A DNA stretch of 64,000 bases from NCBI RefSeq assembly GCF_900101815.1, contig NZ_FNAO01000004.1, positions 62,001 through 126,000 on the forward strand, in the 5' to 3' direction. Below the pieces are notes generated by a model. The model did no database searches, was not told the DNA's origin, and worked only from the letters and a program-made list of their open reading frames with translations. Positions within the stretch are counted from its first letter, which is position 1; each line of letters begins with the position of its first letter. This document shows, piece after piece, positions 35,377 to 45,036 of this stretch. This DNA is from Pricia antarctica. Its GTDB lineage: Bacteria > Bacteroidota > Bacteroidia > Flavobacteriales > Flavobacteriaceae. Made by a program: the position numbers and the translations under genes.

Positions 35377-36840
35377 ATGCACTTTAAACTTGTGTTCTTA
35401 GCCTTATTTACCATTATCATTGCCAACGCCCAAGAAAACGACATCACCGAATCGCTCTACGAAACCTATGACAAGTATCGTGAGACGTCCCTCGACAAGC
35501 GTCGTACCAAATACCATGAACTGCAGCCGCTAATCGATACATTCCGGAAAAATCCGAAATTTACCGTACAGGCCGTGGGCCAATCCATTGAAGGGAGAAA
35601 ACTTTCGCTGATCAGTATCGGCTCGGGAAAGACCGACGTCTTCCTCTGGTCGCAGATGCACGGTGACGAACCGACGGCCACCCAGGCCATCTTCGATATC
35701 CTCAATTTTTTGGACAGTGAAGATTTTAAGGTAGAAAAACAGGCCATCCTAAAAAGCTGTACCCTTCATTTCCTGCCCATGCTGAATCCTGATGGGGCAG
35801 AGGTGTTCCAACGAAGAAATAGACTGGGCGTCGATATAAACCGGGATGCACTTCGGCTACAATCCCCAGAAAGCCGTGCGCTCAAACGGGTTCGGGACAG
35901 CCTTGATGCGGACTTTGGTTTCAACCTGCACGACCAAAGTACGTATTACAATGCGGAGCGCACGGAAAAACCAGCGACGATATCCTATTTAGCCCCCGCC
36001 TATAATTATGAAAAGGAAATCAACGATGTTCGTGCGAATGCCATGAAGGTCATCGTTTTTATGAACGGAATCCTTCAAAAATATGCACCAGGACAAGTAG
36101 GTCGGTATAACGATGATTTTGAGCCGCGCGCTTTTGGCGATAACATCCAAAAGTGGGGTACGAGTACTATTTTGATCGAATCCGGCGGATATCAAGAGGA
36201 TGTGGAAAAACAGGAAATCCGTAAATTGAATTACGTCTCTATTTTATCCGCTATTTATACCATTGCCAATGGAAGCTATAATGACATCCCCTTGGGAGAT
36301 TATGAGAAAATCCCTGAAAACGACCGGAAACTCTTCGACCTGAAAATCGAGAACGCCACTTATCCGTTACTCGACAACGACTATGTCATCGATATCGGCA
36401 TGAATCGTTTGGAAGTTGACAAAGAAGACCATACTGATTTTTGGTATAGCAGCCGCATTCTCGATCAAGGCGATCTTTCGACCTATTATGGGTACGAAAC
36501 CTTTGATGCATCTGGCTATACGATAGTTCCCGGAAAAGTATATCCTGAAACTTTAAAATCAGTGGAAGTCCTGGGAAGGCTAAAAATCGAATCCCTCTTA
36601 AAATCCGGACATACCTATATCCGGGTAGAAAATATTCCCAAGGATATGTTGGATTCGCCGTTTCCCATCCATATTATCGGACAAAAGTATGTGGTGCCAG
36701 AATTTAACATTGAGGTAGGCATTAACCCGACTTTCCTTCTTGAAAAAAACGGGAAGATCGAATATGCGGTTATCAACGGGTTTCTCGTCAATGTTAACAA
36801 GAGTGCGGCGGGCTTCGGAAATGCCATGATTTATAGGTGA
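35377..36840 (+). CDS. M14 family zinc carboxypeptidase-like protein
   Basis: A 487-residue exported protein (MHFKLVFLALFTIIIANAQ signal). The carboxypeptidase A fold shows zinc ligands H95 and E98 (WSQMHGDEPTATQA), FLPMLNPDGAEVFQRRNRLGVDINRDA with the substrate-binding Arg, a third ligand in FGFNLHDQ and the general-base Glu in TILIESGGYQED. The C-terminal ~190 residues form a beta-rich domain. M14 members of this type cleave C-terminal residues from peptides, including cell-wall peptides in some cases. It lies 84 bp after the amidase and is possibly in the same unit. Confidence 0.9.
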   Translation: MHFKLVFLALFTIIIANAQENDITESLYETYDKYRETSLDKRRTKYHELQPLIDTFRKNPKFTVQAVGQSIEGRKLSLISIGSGKTDVFLWSQMHGDEPTATQAIFDILNFLDSEDFKVEKQAILKSCTLHFLPMLNPDGAEVFQRRNRLGVDINRDALRLQSPESRALKRVRDSLDADFGFNLHDQSTYYNAERTEKPATISYLAPAYNYEKEINDVRANAMKVIVFMNGILQKYAPGQVGRYNDDFEPRAFGDNIQKWGTSTILIESGGYQEDVEKQEIRKLNYVSILSAIYTIANGSYNDIPLGDYEKIPENDRKLFDLKIENATYPLLDNDYVIDIGMNRLEVDKEDHTDFWYSSRILDQGDLSTYYGYETFDASGYTIVPGKVYPETLKSVEVLGRLKIESLLKSGHTYIRVENIPKDMLDSPFPIHIIGQKYVVPEFNIEVGINPTFLLEKNGKIEYAVINGFLVNVNKSAAGFGNAMIYR

Positions 36841-36877
36841 AGTCTATAATTTGGGGATACATCTTTTGGAACTCGGC

Positions 36878-36913
36878 ATCTCGACTGTAGTTTATGCTGA
36901 GCGCGGTGGAAGT
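36878..36913 (-). repeat. Dispersed 36-bp intergenic repeat, inverted copy
   Basis: On the minus strand it matches the copy at 53746 in 30 of 36 positions, sharing GCGCTCAGnATAAACTA and a TCGA at each end. Confidence 0.65.
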
Positions 36914-37038
36914 GCTCGATATTACCAATTTACGATTGTCAAGTAGCCTGTTAAATCTTCCACAAAACCCTTGTTTTGCATATTTCTACGGCTAACTTAG
37001 CGTTATAGAAATAGTTTTCTTTATCCAAAAGGAATCCG

Positions 37039-37046
37039 TAATTTTG
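37039..37046 (+). promoter_or_regulatory. -7 box directly before bamD (leaderless)
   Basis: TAATTTTG, a perfect TAnnTTTG match, followed by CAAA and then the ATG at 37051. With the usual box-to-start distance, transcription begins at or next to the A of ATG. Confidence 0.7.
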
Positions 37047-37050
37047 CAAA

Positions 37051-37887
37051 ATGTTTTTTAAAATTAAGAGAATAGTCCCCCTATTGTTTTTGGCCGGTGC
37101 GCTGCATTCGTGCAGTGAGTACCAAAAAGTACTGAAAAACGAGGATGTTAAGGCCAAATACGATTTGGCCCAGAAGTTTTACGATAAGGGCGATATGAAA
37201 CGTGCCAACCGCCTGTTTGAGCAAATTGCCCCGAAATATGTTGGGAAGCCTCAGGGTGAACGGGTCATGTTCTTCTTCGCGGATAGCTATTTTCAACGCG
37301 GGGATTTTAATATGGCGGGCTATCAGTTCGAACGTTTTGTCAAGTCGTATCCGAAAAGTGAAAAGGTGGCTGAAGCCTCCTTTTACGGTGCTAAAAGCTA
37401 TTTCGAACTATCACCTCGGTACTCGCTCGATCAGACCGATACCGATAAGGCCTTGATTAAACTACAGAGTTTTATCAATATGTATCCCGATTCGGAATAT
37501 TTTGCCGAGGCGAACGAGATGGCCAAAGATTTATCTACCAAGAAAGAGCAAAAAGCCTATGAGATCGGCAAACAATACAATAAGTTGGGGGAATTTGATT
37601 TTACGTTCCTAAATCCTGCCATCAGTGCTTTCGATAATTTTATTTCTGATTTTCCGGGATCGATCTACCGAGAGGATGCCATGTACTACCGTTTCGAATC
37701 GGCCACGCAGTTCGCGATGAATAGTTTTGAACGGCTAAAACCGGAAAGAGTAAAAGAGGCCCAAGCGGACTATGATGCCCTGAAAAAACAGTTTCCTGAA
37801 ACCAAGTACGCCGTAAGGGCGGATAAATTGTTGGAAAAACTTACTTCAGATCAGCAAGAGATTGCACAAGAAAAAGAAGCCAAATAA
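37051..37887 (+). CDS. bamD: Outer membrane protein assembly factor BamD
   Basis: A 278-residue lipoprotein (LFLAGALHSCSEY, Cys near residue 17) with the tetratricopeptide repeats of BamD/YfiO: KYDLAQKFYDKGDMKRANRLFEQ, VMFFFADSYFQRGDFNMAGYQFER and ALIKLQSFINMYPDSEYFAEA. It assembles beta-barrel proteins with BamA at the outer membrane, where the TonB receptor and PorP-like proteins of this window would be inserted. It opens a dense operon with rpoZ 14 bp downstream. Its promoter predicts a leaderless mRNA. Confidence 0.96.
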   Translation: MFFKIKRIVPLLFLAGALHSCSEYQKVLKNEDVKAKYDLAQKFYDKGDMKRANRLFEQIAPKYVGKPQGERVMFFFADSYFQRGDFNMAGYQFERFVKSYPKSEKVAEASFYGAKSYFELSPRYSLDQTDTDKALIKLQSFINMYPDSEYFAEANEMAKDLSTKKEQKAYEIGKQYNKLGEFDFTFLNPAISAFDNFISDFPGSIYREDAMYYRFESATQFAMNSFERLKPERVKEAQADYDALKKQFPETKYAVRADKLLEKLTSDQQEIAQEKEAK

Positions 37888-37901
37888 ATTGATATTAAAT
37901 T

Positions 37902-38234
37902 ATGGATATGAACGACTTGAAAAATTCAAAAGCTGCAGTTAGCACGAAAACGATCAATAAGAACGATTTCGACAAAAAAACGGATAATATATATGAAGCC
38001 ATTTCCATTACGGCCAAGCGAGCCGTTCAAATCAATTCCGAAATCAAAAAGGAGTTGTTGGAGAAATTGGAAGAGTTCGCTACCTACAGCGATAGCCTAG
38101 AAGAGGTCTTCGAGAACAAAGAGCAGATCGAAGTTTCCAAATTCTACGAGAAACTTCCGAAACCCCATGCCTTGGCCGTCGAAGAGTGGTTAAACGATAA
38201 GATATATTTCAGGAATACGGAGAAGGAGGAGTAG
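37902..38234 (+). CDS. rpoZ: RNA polymerase omega subunit (Bacteroidota type)
   Basis: A 110-residue protein. The NIYEAISITAKRAVQINSEIKKEL segment is the omega signature (the conserved A-x-x-A-R/K-A helix), extended by an acidic C-terminal region typical of Bacteroidota (SLEEVFENKEQIEVSKFYEKL). It stabilises the RNA polymerase beta' subunit. The placement between bamD and coaBC is conserved in Flavobacteriia, which supports the call. Confidence 0.9.
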   Translation: MDMNDLKNSKAAVSTKTINKNDFDKKTDNIYEAISITAKRAVQINSEIKKELLEKLEEFATYSDSLEEVFENKEQIEVSKFYEKLPKPHALAVEEWLNDKIYFRNTEKEE

Positions 38235-38269
38235 TTTCTAGTGAGCAGCCCTGAATCCACGTTCAAATC

Positions 38270-38277
38270 TAATTTTG
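38270..38277 (+). promoter_or_regulatory. -7 box directly before coaBC (leaderless)
   Basis: TAATTTTG, a perfect match, followed by GCAT and then ATG 38282: the same 4-nt geometry as at bamD. It is an internal promoter in the operon. Confidence 0.65.
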
Positions 38278-38281
38278 GCAT

Positions 38282-39487
38282 ATGCTAGATGGCAAGAACA
38301 TCCTTTTAGGCATTACCGGAGGAATTGCCGCTTATAAAACCACGTTTTTAGTCCGTTTGTTGATAAAAGCCGGCGCCCACGTCAAAGTTATTTTGACGGA
38401 GCGTGCCGGCGATTTTGTTTCTCCCCTTACTTTAGCGACCCTTTCTAAAAATCCCGTTTTATCCTCTTTCATAAGTGAAGAGTCTGGAAGTACGGATTGG
38501 AACAATCATGTAGCACTGGGTCTTTGGGCCGATTTGATGTTGATTGCGCCAGCTACCGCCAATACCTTGTCAAAAATGGCGAACGGCACGTGCGATAATT
38601 TGTTATTGGCTACCTATCTTTCCGCAAAATGTCCTGTTTTCTTTGCGCCCGCAATGGATTTGGATATGTACAGGCATCCCTCTTCAAAAATGGCTTTCGA
38701 AAAATTAAAATCTTACGGCAATGTGATGATTCCCGCAACCTCGGGCGAATTGGCCAGCGGATTGCACGGTGAGGGCAGAATGGCGGAGCCCGAGGATATC
38801 GTCCGTTTTATACAGGAGTTTGTATCGCAAGGATTGCCCTTGTCCGGTAAAAAAGTACTGATAACGGCGGGACCCACTTATGAAGCAATCGACCCTGTCC
38901 GGTTTATCGGAAACCACGCTTCAGGACAGATGGGCTTTGAACTTGCGGCAGTTGCAGCAAATTTAGGAGCTAAAGTGGTATTGATTTCAGGACCATCCCA
39001 TCAGACCGCCACCCATGAATCTATCCGTTTGGAAAAAGTGATTTCCGCCGATGATATGTACCATGCCGCGCATAAAAATTATCCAGATGCCGACATTGTT
39101 ATTTGTGCCGCCGCAGTCGCCGATTATCGTCCGAAATCCGTATCCGAACAGAAAATTAAAAAGAACAAAGCCGAGCTTTCCATTGCGCTGGTCAAAACGA
39201 AGGACATCCTGTTATCGCTCGGAAAAGCAAAGAAAAAGCAATATCTGGTGGGCTTTGCTTTGGAAACCGAAAATGAACTCGATAATGCCAAGGCCAAACT
39301 GAAAAAGAAGCATTTGGATGCTATCGTGCTCAACTCCCTGAACGATACCGGGGCCGGATTCGGAACACCCACTAACAAAATTACCTTTTTAGATACCAAT
39401 TCCGCAATAATACCGTTTGAACTAAAGAGCAAGGCCGAGGTAGCCCAAGATATTTTCTCCGAGATCATTAAACGAATCGATGCGTAA
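38282..39487 (+). CDS. coaBC: Bifunctional phosphopantothenoylcysteine decarboxylase/synthetase
   Basis: A 401-residue enzyme for two steps of coenzyme A synthesis. The N-terminal flavodoxin-like CoaC half has GITGGIAAYKT, the catalytic His in WNNHVALGLWADLMLIAPAT and PAMDLDMYRHPSS. The CoaB half begins VLITAGPTYEAIDPVRFIGN, with the nucleotide region CAAAVADYRPK and the conserved KIKK. It joins cysteine to 4'-phosphopantothenate using CTP, then decarboxylates the product. CoaE, the last step, lies 5.5 kb downstream in the same run. The gene overlaps porD by 8 bp. Confidence 0.96.
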   Translation: MLDGKNILLGITGGIAAYKTTFLVRLLIKAGAHVKVILTERAGDFVSPLTLATLSKNPVLSSFISEESGSTDWNNHVALGLWADLMLIAPATANTLSKMANGTCDNLLLATYLSAKCPVFFAPAMDLDMYRHPSSKMAFEKLKSYGNVMIPATSGELASGLHGEGRMAEPEDIVRFIQEFVSQGLPLSGKKVLITAGPTYEAIDPVRFIGNHASGQMGFELAAVAANLGAKVVLISGPSHQTATHESIRLEKVISADDMYHAAHKNYPDADIVICAAAVADYRPKSVSEQKIKKNKAELSIALVKTKDILLSLGKAKKKQYLVGFALETENELDNAKAKLKKKHLDAIVLNSLNDTGAGFGTPTNKITFLDTNSAIIPFELKSKAEVAQDIFSEIIKRIDA

Positions 39488-40367
39488 AATCCTTATTTTG
39501 TTGGTAGTTTCATGCTTGGGACTGTCGTTACAGGCGCAAGAGCTGAATTGTACGGTTACCGTAAATTCCGATCAGGTATCGCAGACCAACCAGCAGATAT
39601 TCAAGACTTTGGAACGTTCGTTGAACGATTTTGTGAATAAAAACAAATGGACGAACCGCACCTATCAAGAAAACGAACGGGTCAATTGTCAGATGTTCAT
39701 TACCATTACCAAGTACGAATCCAATCGTTTTGAAGGCAATATCCAAATCCAATCCTCCCGTCCCGTTTACAATACCTCGTACGATAGTCCGGTGTTTAAT
39801 TATAAGGACAATGACTTCAATTTTGAATATATCGAATTTCAACCGCTAGTGTTCAACAAGAACGTTTTTGAATCGAACCTAATAGGCGTTGTATCCTATT
39901 ACGTATACGTTATTCTGGGTTTGGATGCCGATACTTTTGCCTTGGAAGGGGGTACCGATTCGTTCCGAACGGCCCAACAAATAACCACACAGGCGCAGGG
40001 AAGCAATTTCTCGGGGTGGGATCAGAATAGTGATCGCAGCCGTTTCGAATTGATAGATAATCTGTTGTCGAACACGTATCGCGAATACCGTATCGCCATG
40101 TACAATTACCACCGAAAGGGTCTTGATATTTTAGGCGATAACAATAGTACAGGCAAACAGGTTATCGCCGGTACGATGAAACTCTTCGAGACGATGATCA
40201 AACGCCGTCCCAACGCGTTTTTGATACAGACCTTTTTTGACGCCAAGGCCGAAGAGATCCAAAATGTTTTCTCCGATGGCCCCAAAGTGGATATTGTCGA
40301 ATTGAAGGAAACCCTAAATGCCGTCGCTCCCACCTATTCCAGTACTTGGAAGGATATTAAGTATTAA
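39480..40367 (+). CDS. porD: PorD/DUF4835 type IX secretion protein
   Basis: A 295-residue exported protein (MRKILILLVVSCLGLSLQAQ signal) matching DUF4835. It starts with ELNCTVTVNSDQVSQTNQQIF and has FIEFQPLVFNKN-like and GLDADTFALEGG segments and a conserved C-terminal part. The family is named PorD for its reported involvement in the Porphyromonas type IX secretion system; its exact role is poorly defined. It overlaps the end of coaBC, so translation is coupled, and lies before recN, an order conserved in Flavobacteriia. Confidence 0.85.
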   Translation: MRKILILLVVSCLGLSLQAQELNCTVTVNSDQVSQTNQQIFKTLERSLNDFVNKNKWTNRTYQENERVNCQMFITITKYESNRFEGNIQIQSSRPVYNTSYDSPVFNYKDNDFNFEYIEFQPLVFNKNVFESNLIGVVSYYVYVILGLDADTFALEGGTDSFRTAQQITTQAQGSNFSGWDQNSDRSRFELIDNLLSNTYREYRIAMYNYHRKGLDILGDNNSTGKQVIAGTMKLFETMIKRRPNAFLIQTFFDAKAEEIQNVFSDGPKVDIVELKETLNAVAPTYSSTWKDIKY

Positions 40368-40391
40368 ATTAGGCCTTCGCTTTTACTCCGA

Positions 40392-40423
40392 TTGCCATTT
40401 TACTGAATTATCGATTATCTTTA
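40392..40423 (+). promoter_or_regulatory. Probable recN promoter
   Basis: TTG at 40392-40394, a 21-bp spacer, then TATCTTTA (40416-40423), 7/8 of the TAnnTTTG consensus, 25 nt before the GTG start. Confidence 0.5.
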
Positions 40424-40448
40424 CCGCACTAAAACTTTACAGTAGCCA

Positions 40449-42104
40449 GTGCTCGCAAACCTTTCCATAAAAAACTACGCCCTTATCGATGAACTGAACG
40501 TTTCGTTCACGGACGGATTTACCGCTATCACAGGAGAAACCGGAGCGGGTAAGTCTATTTTACTGGGAGGCCTTTCGTTGGTCCTGGGAAAGCGGGCGGA
40601 TCTTTCTTCTTTACGGGATAAGGATACAAAATGTATCATCGAGGCGGAGTTCAGAATTGATAAATATGGATTAAAGTCCTTTTTTGAGGATAACGATCTC
40701 GATTACGAGGAGCGTACGATCGTGCGAAGGGAAATACAGCCCAGCGGGAAGTCCCGTGCCTTTATCAACGATTCCCCGGTCACCTTGGATATCCTTACCG
40801 AACTGGGGGATAGCCTTATCGATGTGCACTCCCAGCACCAGACCTTGCGTTTGGCGGACAACGATTTTCAACTGAAAGTTATCGACGCCTTGGCGGATAA
40901 CGGGAAACTGCTAGCCACCTATTTGGATAACCTGGAGGGATACCGCAAAACTTCTAAGGAACTTGAAGCGCTTATCGATTTTCAAAGGGAGGCCATAAAA
41001 GAACACGATTACAATAGCTTTTTGTTGGAAGAATTGGAAGCCGCTCCATTAAAAATGGGTATCCAAGAGGAGCTGGAAGAGCGCTACGAACAACTGAACA
41101 ACGTTTCAACTATCTTGGAACTACTGTCCAAGGGATATCAACTGTTGAACGATGATCAGGTAGGCGTGGTCAATTCGCTCACTGAATTAAAACAAGTTTC
41201 CAACCGTTTGTCCGGTTTTGGAAGTCAATATACGGACCTGAACAAGCGGATACAGTCCGTATTCATCGAGATCGATGACATAGCCGAAGAGTTACAGCGA
41301 TTTCAGGAGCGTGCCGAAGCCGATCCACAGTCGTTGGAAGAGACCAACACCAAACTACAGCAGCTTTACGATTTACAAAAAAAGCACGGGGCAGGGGATG
41401 TTTCAGAATTACTGGAAATCAAGGAAGCCCTATCCGAGAAGGTTAGTTTTACCGAAAATTTGGAATCCGATATCCAGAAAAAACAAGAATTGCAATCCGT
41501 TCAGCAAAAAGAACTGGATACCTTGGCGGAGTCATTATCCGCCCAGCGTAAAAAAGTGCTTCCCAGTCTTAAAAAACAATTGCAGGATAGTTTATCGTCC
41601 TTGGGCATGCCGAGTGCGACGTTCAAAATTGAAATATATCCTTCCAAAGAGTTCAAGAATAACGGAAAAGATGCGTTGATGTTTTTATTCTCCGCAAACA
41701 AGGGTACGGATTATGGTGAGCTTAAAAAAGTAGCCTCCGGAGGGGAACTTTCCCGAATCATGCTGACGATAAAGTCCATTCTAGCCAAATACGAGCACCT
41801 GCCCACCATGATGTTCGATGAGATCGATACCGGTGTTTCGGGCGAAATCTCCAATAAAATGGGCGACATCATGAACGCTATGAGCGAGACCATGCAGGTA
41901 TTTTCCATCACCCATCTGCCGCAAGTAGCCTCAAAAGGCGATCATCATTTTAAGGTCTTTAAAATCGAGGAAGGCGGAACGACCCATACCAAAATGAAAA
42001 AGCTTGATCCCGACGAAAGGGTAAGGGAGCTCGCTGGCATGTTGGGCGGTAAAGATCTGACCGATTCGGCCATGGCGCATGCTAGGGAGTTGTTAAATTT
42101 TTAG
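40449..42104 (+). CDS. recN: DNA repair protein RecN
   Basis: A 551-residue SMC-like ATPase. It has the Walker A loop ITGETGAGKSILLGGL (GETGAGKS at 29-36), a long central coiled coil with EELEERYEQLNNV and LEETNTKLQQLYDLQKKHG, then the ABC signature VASGGELSRIMLTIK and Walker B MMFDEIDTGVSGE. It acts in recombinational repair of double-strand breaks. The start is GTG at 40449, giving the normal family N terminus MLANLSIKNYALIDEL. Confidence 0.96.
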   Translation: MLANLSIKNYALIDELNVSFTDGFTAITGETGAGKSILLGGLSLVLGKRADLSSLRDKDTKCIIEAEFRIDKYGLKSFFEDNDLDYEERTIVRREIQPSGKSRAFINDSPVTLDILTELGDSLIDVHSQHQTLRLADNDFQLKVIDALADNGKLLATYLDNLEGYRKTSKELEALIDFQREAIKEHDYNSFLLEELEAAPLKMGIQEELEERYEQLNNVSTILELLSKGYQLLNDDQVGVVNSLTELKQVSNRLSGFGSQYTDLNKRIQSVFIEIDDIAEELQRFQERAEADPQSLEETNTKLQQLYDLQKKHGAGDVSELLEIKEALSEKVSFTENLESDIQKKQELQSVQQKELDTLAESLSAQRKKVLPSLKKQLQDSLSSLGMPSATFKIEIYPSKEFKNNGKDALMFLFSANKGTDYGELKKVASGGELSRIMLTIKSILAKYEHLPTMMFDEIDTGVSGEISNKMGDIMNAMSETMQVFSITHLPQVASKGDHHFKVFKIEEGGTTHTKMKKLDPDERVRELAGMLGGKDLTDSAMAHARELLNF

Positions 42105-42105
42105 A

Positions 42106-42113
42106 TATCTTTG
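42106..42113 (+). promoter_or_regulatory. -7 box for fabI
   Basis: TATCTTTG, a perfect TAnnTTTG match, starting 1 bp after the recN stop and 29 nt before ATG 42143. Confidence 0.6.
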
Positions 42114-42142
42114 AAATTATTGTAATAAATTAACTTGAGAAC

Positions 42143-42955
42143 ATGGCATACAACTTATTGAAAGGAAAAAAAGGAATCATTTTTGGAGCTTTGGACGAGA
42201 ATTCCATCGCCTGGAAGACCGCCGAAAGAATACACGAAGAAGGCGGTACTTTTGTGCTGACCAATGCACCCATCGCCCTGCGGATGGGCCAAATCGATGA
42301 ACTGGCCAAAAAGACCGACTCTGAAGTCATACCTGCCGACGCCACCAGCGAAGAGGATTTGGAGAATTTAGTAGCCAAATCGACAGAAATTTTAGGGGGT
42401 AAACTTGATTTTGTACTACACGCGATAGGCATGTCCGTCAACGTACGTAAAGGCCGCGCCTATACGGATGAAAAATATGATTTCACTACCAAAGGCTGGG
42501 ATATTTCCGCACTTTCCTTCCATAAGGTTTTACAAACGCTGCATAAGGCCGACGCCATGAACGAATGGGGCAGTATCGTTGCCCTGACTTACATGGCGGC
42601 GCAAAGGGTTTTCCCCGATTATAACGATATGGCGGATAATAAAGCGTATCTGGAATCGGTAGCCCGAAGCTTTGGCTATTTCTTCGGTAAGGACAAGAAA
42701 GTAAGGGTGAATACCATTTCGCAATCCCCCACGGCGACCACGGCAGGGCAGGGAGTTAAAGGCTTCGATGGCTTTATCAATTACGCTGAAAAGATGTCGC
42801 CATTAGGTAATGCCACGGCCCTAGAATGTGCGGATTATACCGTAACCTTATTTTCCGATCTCACTAAAAAAGTTACGATGCAAAACCTTTTTCACGACGG
42901 TGGATTTTCCAACACCGGTGTCAGCCAAGAAGTGATGGAGCAGTTTGCGAAGTGA
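42143..42955 (+). CDS. fabI: Enoyl-ACP reductase
   Basis: A 270-residue short-chain dehydrogenase-like reductase that completes each cycle of fatty-acid elongation with NADH or NADPH. Features are the modified cofactor loop GIIFGALDENSIAWKTA, FVLHAIGMSV, the Y-x6-K active site in PDYNDMADNKAYLESVAR and the C-terminal VTMQNLFHDGGFSNTG. These are FabI rather than FabL, FabV or FabK features. It is cytoplasmic and probably essential. Confidence 0.96.
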   Translation: MAYNLLKGKKGIIFGALDENSIAWKTAERIHEEGGTFVLTNAPIALRMGQIDELAKKTDSEVIPADATSEEDLENLVAKSTEILGGKLDFVLHAIGMSVNVRKGRAYTDEKYDFTTKGWDISALSFHKVLQTLHKADAMNEWGSIVALTYMAAQRVFPDYNDMADNKAYLESVARSFGYFFGKDKKVRVNTISQSPTATTAGQGVKGFDGFINYAEKMSPLGNATALECADYTVTLFSDLTKKVTMQNLFHDGGFSNTGVSQEVMEQFAK

Positions 42956-42962
42956 TTGCTGA

Positions 42963-44045
42963 ATGAAAATAGCCTTCTCCTTCATAATCCCAGTGTATAA
43001 CCGGCCCGAAGAGATAGGGGAGCTATTGGAAAGTCTGGCCCTACAGACCTATTCCGATGCCTTTGAAATCGTTATTGTCGAGGACGGTTCTACCATACCC
43101 TGCGAGCAGGTCATTGTGGATTTTTTGCATAGGCATGTGGAAGGAAAAGACATGCTTTCCGTCACCTACCTCAAAAAGCCCAATTCCGGTCCTGGTAGCT
43201 CTAGAAATTATGGGATGGTGCGCGCCAAAGGCGATTATTTTATTATTTTGGATTCCGATTGTATTTTACCGCCCCAGTATCTCGCTACCGTAGAAAAATC
43301 GCTTCTAAACCACTATGTTCATTGCTATGGTGGTCCAGATGCGGCGCACGGGTCTTTCAGTTTGGTTCAAAAGGGGATTAATTATGCCATGACGGCCATA
43401 TTGACCACGGGCGGCATTCGCGGTAACCGAAAAGTATCGGATAAGCTTTCAGGCGATAAAAGTACAACTTTTGGACAAAAAGGAGGGTTTCAACCGCGTA
43501 GCTTTAACATGGGCATTTCCAAATTGGCATTCGAGGCAACGGGCGGTTTTGGAAATATCCATCCGGGGGAAGATCCGGACCTAAGCTTTAGAATTTGGGA
43601 GAAGGGTTTTACCACGAAGTTGATACCCGAAGCTTTCGTTTATCATAAAAGACGCATCGACTGGCATAAATTCTTCGTTCAAGTAAAAAAATTCGGTATG
43701 GTCCGTCCAATTTTGAACCGTCGTTATCCGAAAATGGCAAAGATGACGTATTGGTTTCCTACCCTGTTTTGCCTGGGATTTTTAACGGCAGTCCTATTTT
43801 GGAATCTTGGAATAATACTTCCTATGGGGTTGTATGCCTTCTATTTTGGACTTATTTTTTTGGATTCCCTATTAAAAAACAAAAGCTTGGCCATAGCAAT
43901 TCTATCTTTGGTAGCTGTATGCATTCAATTTGTGGGATATGGTTACGGTTTCCTTAAGTCCACCATCTTCCTTAACTTTAGCGGCAAGAAGCCTGAGACG
44001 CTATTTCCGTATTTATTTTTTAAGGATGCGGATAGGGTAGATTGA
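42963..44045 (+). CDS. Family 2 glycosyltransferase
   Basis: A 360-residue membrane-associated GT-A enzyme. The start is FSFIIPVYNRPEEIGELLESL, with the aspartate motifs VEDGS and FIILDSDCILP, then GGFQPRSFNMGISKLAFEATGGF and the GEDPDLSFRIWEKG acceptor motif. The last 100 residues hold about three membrane helices. The sugar donor and acceptor are unknown. It starts 7 bp after fabI and is probably co-transcribed with it. Confidence 0.9.
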   Translation: MKIAFSFIIPVYNRPEEIGELLESLALQTYSDAFEIVIVEDGSTIPCEQVIVDFLHRHVEGKDMLSVTYLKKPNSGPGSSRNYGMVRAKGDYFIILDSDCILPPQYLATVEKSLLNHYVHCYGGPDAAHGSFSLVQKGINYAMTAILTTGGIRGNRKVSDKLSGDKSTTFGQKGGFQPRSFNMGISKLAFEATGGFGNIHPGEDPDLSFRIWEKGFTTKLIPEAFVYHKRRIDWHKFFVQVKKFGMVRPILNRRYPKMAKMTYWFPTLFCLGFLTAVLFWNLGIILPMGLYAFYFGLIFLDSLLKNKSLAIAILSLVAVCIQFVGYGYGFLKSTIFLNFSGKKPETLFPYLFFKDADRVD

Positions 44046-44079
44046 ACTCGTCTTGAGACAGGTTCATTAATTCAAATCG

Positions 44080-45036
44080 ATGATAAAAAGCATAAAACGA
44101 GCCCTGAAAAAACGAAAAGCAAAGGTATTCTTTGCATTTTTGGGATGTTCTGCCGCTATTTGGTTTATCAATGCCCTATCACAAACCTATGTCAGTACCG
44201 CAGCCTTTGATTTGGAATACGTGAACTTCCCCGAGGGATATTTGTTCAAAGGTGCCTCCAAAAAAGAAATGGATGTAAAGATCAGGGCCGGAGGATTCCA
44301 GTTTCTCGGATTTAATTTCAAAAATAAAAAAGTGAGTATTGACGTATCCGAAGCGGAGAAAAGCGATTCCAAATTCTATGTTCCCGAAAATGACTACCGC
44401 ACTCAAATAGAAAAACAGATGACCGGTTCGATGGCCCTTTTAGAAATCGACAATGACACCCTCTTTCTTAATATGCTTCCGGTAATCACTAAAAAGTTGC
44501 CCGTTAGACCCCGGGTGAAAATTAACCTGGCGCAGAACTATCTGTTAGACGGAGAAATTCTGATGACTCCCGATTCGATTTCGGTGATCGGTCCAGAAGA
44601 TGAAATAGATAGCATCACCCAAATACGAACAGAAAAATTAACGTTGCCCGATCTTACCTCCGATTTTGTGGAAGAGCTGAACTTGTTTAAATCCCCAACA
44701 CTAAAGAATACGTCCTATTCAGAAAGTACTGTCATATTGAGCGGTAAGATTGCCCGTTTTTCGGAAAAGATTTTTGAAGTGCCCGTTATGGTCATTAATC
44801 TTCCCGACGACCTAGACGTCAAGACGTTTCCCGATAAGGTATCCGTTATATGCAAAGCGAAAATGAACTATTTAAAGGAATTACAACAAACGGACTTTGA
44901 AGTGGTCGCGGATTATAAGGGTAAAAAAAAGGAAGCATCCAAAGCATTACCGCTCGTGCTGCTCAAAAAACCTGAAGGGCTCCATAGCGTAAAGCTTAAG
45001 GAGACCGAAGTCGAATATATTGTCAAAAAGATATGA
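44080..45036 (+). CDS. YbbR-domain membrane protein (CdaR-like)
   Basis: A 318-residue protein with a basic N terminus, one membrane helix (AFLGCSAAIWFINALSQT) and two or three YbbR-type beta domains outside (VNFPEGYLFKGASKKEMDVKI; ILMTPDSISVIGPEDEIDSI). In Firmicutes CdaR regulates the diadenylate cyclase CdaA; whether this holds here is unknown. The gene overlaps coaE by 4 bp. Confidence 0.82.
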   Translation: MIKSIKRALKKRKAKVFFAFLGCSAAIWFINALSQTYVSTAAFDLEYVNFPEGYLFKGASKKEMDVKIRAGGFQFLGFNFKNKKVSIDVSEAEKSDSKFYVPENDYRTQIEKQMTGSMALLEIDNDTLFLNMLPVITKKLPVRPRVKINLAQNYLLDGEILMTPDSISVIGPEDEIDSITQIRTEKLTLPDLTSDFVEELNLFKSPTLKNTSYSESTVILSGKIARFSEKIFEVPVMVINLPDDLDVKTFPDKVSVICKAKMNYLKELQQTDFEVVADYKGKKKEASKALPLVLLKKPEGLHSVKLKETEVEYIVKKI